The notes beneath the pieces were generated by a model. That model was not told the origin of the DNA. It was given only the letters and a program-made list of their open reading frames with translations, and made no database searches. DNA of 64,000 nt from Hydrangea macrophylla (taxonomy: Eukaryota; Streptophyta; Magnoliopsida; Cornales; Hydrangeaceae), in contig CM066991.1 of assembly GCA_033977485.1 (NCBI GenBank), positions 132,327,999 to 132,391,998 on the forward strand, given 5' to 3'. This document shows, piece after piece, positions 60,323 through 64,000 of the stretch (its first letter is position 1; every line of letters begins with the position of its first letter). The position numbers and the translations under genes were made by a program.

Positions 60323-60435
60323 TGTAAGGCCCATCCCATTCAACTCCTTAAAATCCAGGTATTAAGGAGAGGGGAACTAAAGCCTTATAAACCGTACAGA
60401 GAGGGCATAAATGGGCGATGTGGGACATTCCAACA
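60323..60435 (-). repeat. TRIM 5' LTR
   Basis: Right copy, lying next to the primer binding site at 60309-60320. Confidence 0.88.
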
Positions 60436-60440
60436 GGTTC

Positions 60441-61241
60441 GATCCAAGTTTTATTTTTGGTTCTTATGAGAACCAAGGTTCTATTAGTTGGACAAAGAAC
60501 TTTTTAGGAGTACTAGACTGTGCAGGACTCTTATGCGAGAGATGAAACTTACCAAACATTAAATCTATGGAATTGGTTCATTTATGGACCAGAAATTGGT
60601 TTCGCCTCAATGTCTTCAAAGTGCACTTTTTTTTTTTTTTTTTTTGTAAATTTATTGATCTCCCTTCATGTTTCAATTTTTAGAAATTGGGTTGATGGTA
60701 TTTGGGCTAAATTCTATCCCCTATTGTACTGCCTGTATTGGGCTCTGAGTTGGGGCAAAATTGAGGATGTAAAAACTTGTCCAAATGATCCAGAACATAC
60801 GGTGTTGGAAGCAGTCAAAATAGCTCCGAACACCCCTTGCCAAAAGTCTTTTCTCTGCAGTATAATTTGTTGAATCAGTTCACCAACACTCCAAACGGTA
60901 GATGGCTAGTCAAAAAATGAGGCTAGAACTAGACAAAATATACATCTATTTATATATCATATATATATATATATATATACAATTTTTCCTTAGCATGTGG
61001 CATTGGGGGTGTACACACGAGCGACAACGATTTGAAATTAAAGACTAGCTTAAAGAAAGATTGGAATAATTAATAAATATAAAACTGTGGTTTGACCAAG
61101 GTAGCATTATGTTTTTCTTCTAATAATGCTATGCTTTTTAATTTAATTTTCAAATGATTTAATAATTATAGTCTATGCATGAATGGAATAAGAAAGGTAA
61201 TTACCATGACTTGAATGGTTTTACTAGCCAACCATTTTTAA
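60441..61241. other. Intergenic, includes a diverged copy of the 31 kb repeat
   Basis: 60460-60560 resembles the repeat at 31050-31200. A T run (60625-60646) and TA microsatellite (60959-60979) follow. The 117-codon ORF at 60520-60873 has no recognised domain. Confidence 0.45.
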
Positions 61242-61542
61242 GGGCATGTTTGGTTGTCCCTGAATGTAATAATTGTATTCATATTTCGTACACAATTTTA
61301 CATAAAAGGTTGATGAGCTTAAATAGTTCTATTTAGAAAAGTGATGCTCGTCTAAAAAAATGATACTTGCAATCATGAATTTTAGCATTCTGGAAAAATG
61401 AAGAAATTGTCTCATAAGAAGAAATATAGTGAAGTCTCTCATATTTATAAATGGATTCATTCATAGAGATGGATTTTACCTTTAACTTCTATACAAAAAT
61501 TGAATGGATTAATTCAAATTGGAGGGACAACCAAACATGCTC
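61242..61542. mobile_element. Tourist/Harbinger-type MITE, TSD TAA
   Basis: The ends GGGCATGTTTGGTTGTCCC and, in reverse complement, GAGCATGTTTGGTTGTCCC differ at one of the first 19 bases. TAA lies on both sides (61239-61241 and 61543-61545). 301 bp, no coding capacity. Confidence 0.85.
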
Positions 61543-61650
61543 TAAATGGTTCCACATCTATCTAGTGTGACCACTAACATGCCTCTAGCAATCCCATTGT
61601 TCAGACTTCAGATATTGGCTTTTGTAAGTTCTAGTCCCCTCAAAATTTAA

Positions 61651-61833
61651 AGAGTAATGCTATGTTTCTCAAATCTCAATCTCAAATGATGTGGCACTAA
61701 TCAAAATTTAGTCAGCTCATTGACCACTGTGGGGGTATTTCAACAACCTCCAATCAAAAATCTAGTGGACCCACCGTCACATCATTTGGAATGGGGATTT
61801 GCGATTTGGATTTGGGAAGCATAACATCACTCT
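61651..61833. mobile_element. MITE with 7-bp TSD AATTTAA
   Basis: The ends AGAGTAATGCTATGTTTC and (reverse complement) AGAGTGATGTTATGCTTC are inverted repeats. AATTTAA lies at 61644-61650 and 61834-61840; an eighth base may also match. 183 bp; superfamily unassigned (hAT or Mutator-like lengths are possible). Confidence 0.75.
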
Positions 61834-61840
61834 AATTTAA

Positions 61841-63034
61841 AATGTCCGAAGAGAGAGTAAAATGAATCTCAAAATGTCCAAACAGAGAATTACCAGTTCT
61901 GGTCCTGGTTTTCTTTGCATCTTCCCAGGAACTTGAAGATACCAAAAAGTCCTTTTTTTTCCTGGCTAATGAAAACTACGAAATTTCTATGGTGGGTCAG
62001 CTGGCCAAACCAAAAATTGATATCTTACAACATGCAAGAGAAAACTTATGAGGGACCCCAAAAAAAAAAAACACTCCTTGTAATAGAACATTTAATGTTC
62101 ACACTTATAAACAAAGTATGCTGCGCACTTATGATTCTGAAATTTTTTATTTTATTTTATTTTTTTTTATTAAAATTTTTTTATGGGAATTTTAGTCAAA
62201 AGTTGTCTAAAATAAACTTTTTTAGTATTAGGTCGAACCTGCTTTTTTATTTTAGTGAAAAATTCACATGTTATAAAAGTTATGTAAATGTTAAAATTGA
62301 ACTAGTTATGTGAAATATCACATAAAAAGTTATGTGAACTTTTATGTAAAATTTTACATAACTTTTAAAATATAGAGACTTGATCTAATTAAGTTTCACA
62401 AGTCATACGATTTTGACCAAAAATAAAATAAATAAAATTAAATTAAATTAAATTAAAAATAAAAAAATAATAATAAATAAAAACTGATTGTCCTTTAAAT
62501 TTACTAAGTCTAAAATGAGGGACATTTTACTAAATTTCTATTTTCTTCTTTTTAAAATTAAGAACCATTGGATACTGAGTGTAGACAAAAAGACTGGGCT
62601 TTGACTTTAAATCTTTAGCCATCCGAATGACACATAAAAAAATTATCTCCCTCACTAAGGTCATCAAACAATTATTAGTAGGTACGCGTAGTATGTTACA
62701 AAGTCGTTTTGTTTATATTACGCTTGCAAAGATTTTTGTATTAATAGAAGATTTAAAAAAAAAAAAAAAAAATTGGTTCTAAATTCTTTTTTTTTACTAT
62801 TATGAAAAATAACCGAACAATAAAGAGAGATTTATTTTCTCTTATATCCTGTTTATCCAAATAGAGTGGAGAGAATAGTACTTTCTCTCTTATTATTATT
62901 ATTATTATTATTTTATTTTTTTGCCTTTTTTACCCTTTAACGTATTTTTCTTGTCCACTTCTCTCCATTCAAATGGTGTGTAAAGTAGTTAGATTTGGAA
63001 GCGACAAATGGACCTCAGGTGAAGCTAGTGGCTA

Positions 63035-63071
<37 letters not shown>

Positions 63072-63300
63072 TTCATTGTGTGTGTATCTGTATATATGTG
63101 TATACATGTGGTGGATTGGAGTACACACTGCATTAACACGCTTCTGATACTAATCACCATTTTTTGACCCCAAAAAGACACAATATTGATCACCATCAAT
63201 GTATATCATATTCATAAATCCGCATCATATCAAATGAAAAGAGTCCACCTGCCAGCCGCCCCAAAGTAAACCCTTTTTATGACAATCAAGACCCCAGCTT
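61841..63300. other. Intergenic, low complexity; no gene seen
   Basis: Very AT-rich. AAATTAAATTA-type and (TTA)n repeats (62430-62475, 62891-62911), a poly-A run (62756-62772) and a TA microsatellite (63050-63070). A 132-codon ORF at 61915-62313 is low-complexity and unsupported. Confidence 0.5.
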
Positions 63301-63322
63301 TTATATATATATATATATATAT
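63301..63322 (+). promoter_or_regulatory. TATA region of the PSY1R-like gene
   Basis: TTTTATATATATATATATAT, ~190 bp upstream of the start codon, followed by a pyrimidine-rich stretch (63343-63370) where transcription could begin. The repeat makes the exact TATA box uncertain. Confidence 0.5.
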
Positions 63323-63428
63323 AGCTCTACGTCAATATCAACCACTCTTTCTCTTTCTTATCATCTCTCACCCCTAAGAGTCTAAGACCCCTTTCCCCTC
63401 GTGGGAAGGCCACAGTGTCTGCACAAAT

Positions 63429-63529
63429 ATGGATCAAAATTGGAAACCCACATGAACGATGGGAGTATCCTGGCAATCCTCAACCGTATTCTTCTCTCTG
63501 TAGCTCTAAAAAATGATCAAACACATTAA
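63429..63529 (+). promoter_or_regulatory. Two upstream ORFs, the second overlapping the PSY1R-like start
   Basis: uORF1 runs ATG 63429 to TGA 63453-63455 (8 codons). uORF2 runs ATG 63452 to TAA 63527-63529 (25 codons), overlaps the uORF1 stop (ATGA), and spans the main ATG at 63513 in another frame. A ribosome that uses uORF2 would bypass the main start. Confidence 0.6.
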
Positions 63530-64000
63530 AGAGACTTGCCAACAATCTGGTCTGCCTCATCATTGTTCTTCTTCTTCAACCTTTAGATGCCTCTTTTTAG
63601 ATACTTTCATACTAGTTATTGTTTTTCTCTGTTACTTTGCTAGTAGTCCTTGCTATGCCTCCACATGTAACCAAATTGATCATGACTCACTTTGGTCCTT
63701 CCATTCAAAAATTTATACTTCAAAGCCTTTGAATTGGTCTTCTGGAGTTGATTGCTGTCTCTGGGAAGGCATCAAGTGTGATGGAAATGATGATCGGGTG
63801 ACCCGTCTATGGCTACCCTCTAGAGACCTCAGCGGTCTGATCTCTCCCTCTATCGCAAACCTCACCGGTCTCTCTCACCTCAATCTGTCCCATAATTGGC
63901 TATCTGGTCCTCTTCCAGATGGGTTCTTCAATCAAATTCAGATCATTGACTTGAGTTATAACCATTTTAATGGATCTTTTCAGTCATCATTTCTTGGGCT
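63513..64000 (+). CDS. PSY1R: Tyrosine-sulfated peptide receptor-like LRR receptor kinase, PSY1R type (5' part)
   Basis: Plasma-membrane LRR receptor kinase. In Arabidopsis PSY1R is linked to sulfated PSY peptide signalling in growth and stress. Only 162 codons lie in the window. The start ATG at 63513 has an in-frame TAA six bases upstream. Residues ~28-50 (LFLDTFILVIVFLCYFA) form a signal peptide, with an unusually long ~27-residue hydrophilic stretch before it. Then come CNQIDHDSLWSF, PLNWSSGVDCCLWEGIKCD (LRR N-terminal cap with paired Cys), and repeats beginning VTRLWLPSRDLSGLISPSIANLTGL, matching PSY1R block by block. LRR island, transmembrane and kinase domains would follow to the right. 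Class I PSKR-type receptors are the alternative, but the cap region favours PSY1R. Confidence 0.88.
   Translation, partial: MIKHIKETCQQSGLPHHCSSSSTFRCLFLDTFILVIVFLCYFASSPCYASTCNQIDHDSLWSFHSKIYTSKPLNWSSGVDCCLWEGIKCDGNDDRVTRLWLPSRDLSGLISPSIANLTGLSHLNLSHNWLSGPLPDGFFNQIQIIDLSYNHFNGSFQSSFLG

Larger units (their letters stand above)
60107..60435 (-). mobile_element. Complete TRIM retrotransposon
   Basis: Two 113-bp LTRs (60107-60219 and 60323-60435) differ at only a few positions and start TGTTGGAATG / end CCTTACA on the minus strand. The 103-bp interior holds GCTCTGATACCA (60309-60320), the reverse complement of an initiator Met-tRNA primer site 2 nt from the LTR, and CACCCCCT (60220-60227), a reversed polypurine tract. 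No coding capacity. GGTTC follows the right LTR (60436-60440) and also occurs at 60099-60103, 3 nt outside the left LTR. Confidence 0.9.

Noticed and set aside
60520..60873. 117-codon ORF after the TRIM
   Set aside because: Crosses a poly-T run and part of a dispersed repeat; no recognised domain.
61915..62313. 132-codon ORF
   Set aside because: AT-rich low-complexity translation (Phe/Lys/Leu), no promoter or domain.

Overview
The window is nuclear DNA of a flowering plant, almost certainly a eudicot. The signs are AT-rich GT-AG introns, a group C MAP kinase kinase of MKK4/MKK5 type, a CAX2/CAX5-type vacuolar cation/H+ exchanger, a PSY1R-type LRR receptor, and a dense plant transposon load (Tekay/Del-like Ty3-gypsy LTR elements, TRIM, PIF/Harbinger, Helitron, SINE, MITEs). 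I do not name a species.

Layout. 1-11808: two copies of one Ty3-gypsy family, head to head. Copy B (minus strand, running off the left edge) appears to sit inside the 5' LTR of copy A (plus strand, 4898-11808), leaving only the last ~21 bp of that LTR. Both gag-pol frames carry nonsense codons. 12214-12396: a SINE with a perfect 14-bp target site duplication (TSD). 13715-20932: three solo LTRs in a row, all in minus orientation and each with a perfect 5-bp TSD. About 21.6-24.3 kb: a decayed PIF/Harbinger element (Myb/SANT-like gene plus DDE transposase). 25425-26489: the intronless MKK4/5 gene. 28-36.8 kb: gene-free DNA with MITEs and a small nested solo LTR. 37091-39394: a Harbinger-type element that carries an ORF1 gene but no recognisable transposase, with arrays of short palindromes near both ends. 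40321-44976: a solo LTR with a second solo LTR of the same family inserted inside it in the opposite orientation. 45.3-47.4 kb: two Helitrons tail to tail. 52815-59505: the CAX gene, 11 coding exons and 434 aa predicted. 60107-60435: a complete TRIM with two LTRs, primer binding site and polypurine tract. 63513 to the right edge: the first 162 codons of a PSY1R-type receptor gene, with an upstream ORF that overlaps its start codon out of frame.

Only three host protein genes are visible (MKK4/5, CAX, PSY1R-like) and all are on the plus strand. They are not an operon or pathway cluster: MKK4/5 is a cytoplasmic signalling kinase, CAX a tonoplast antiporter, and PSY1R a plasma-membrane peptide receptor. 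Most of the rest is transposon sequence or unannotatable AT-rich intergenic DNA. TSDs, terminal motifs and exon boundaries were read by eye. Family names rest on recognised protein motifs and terminal structure, not on database searches.
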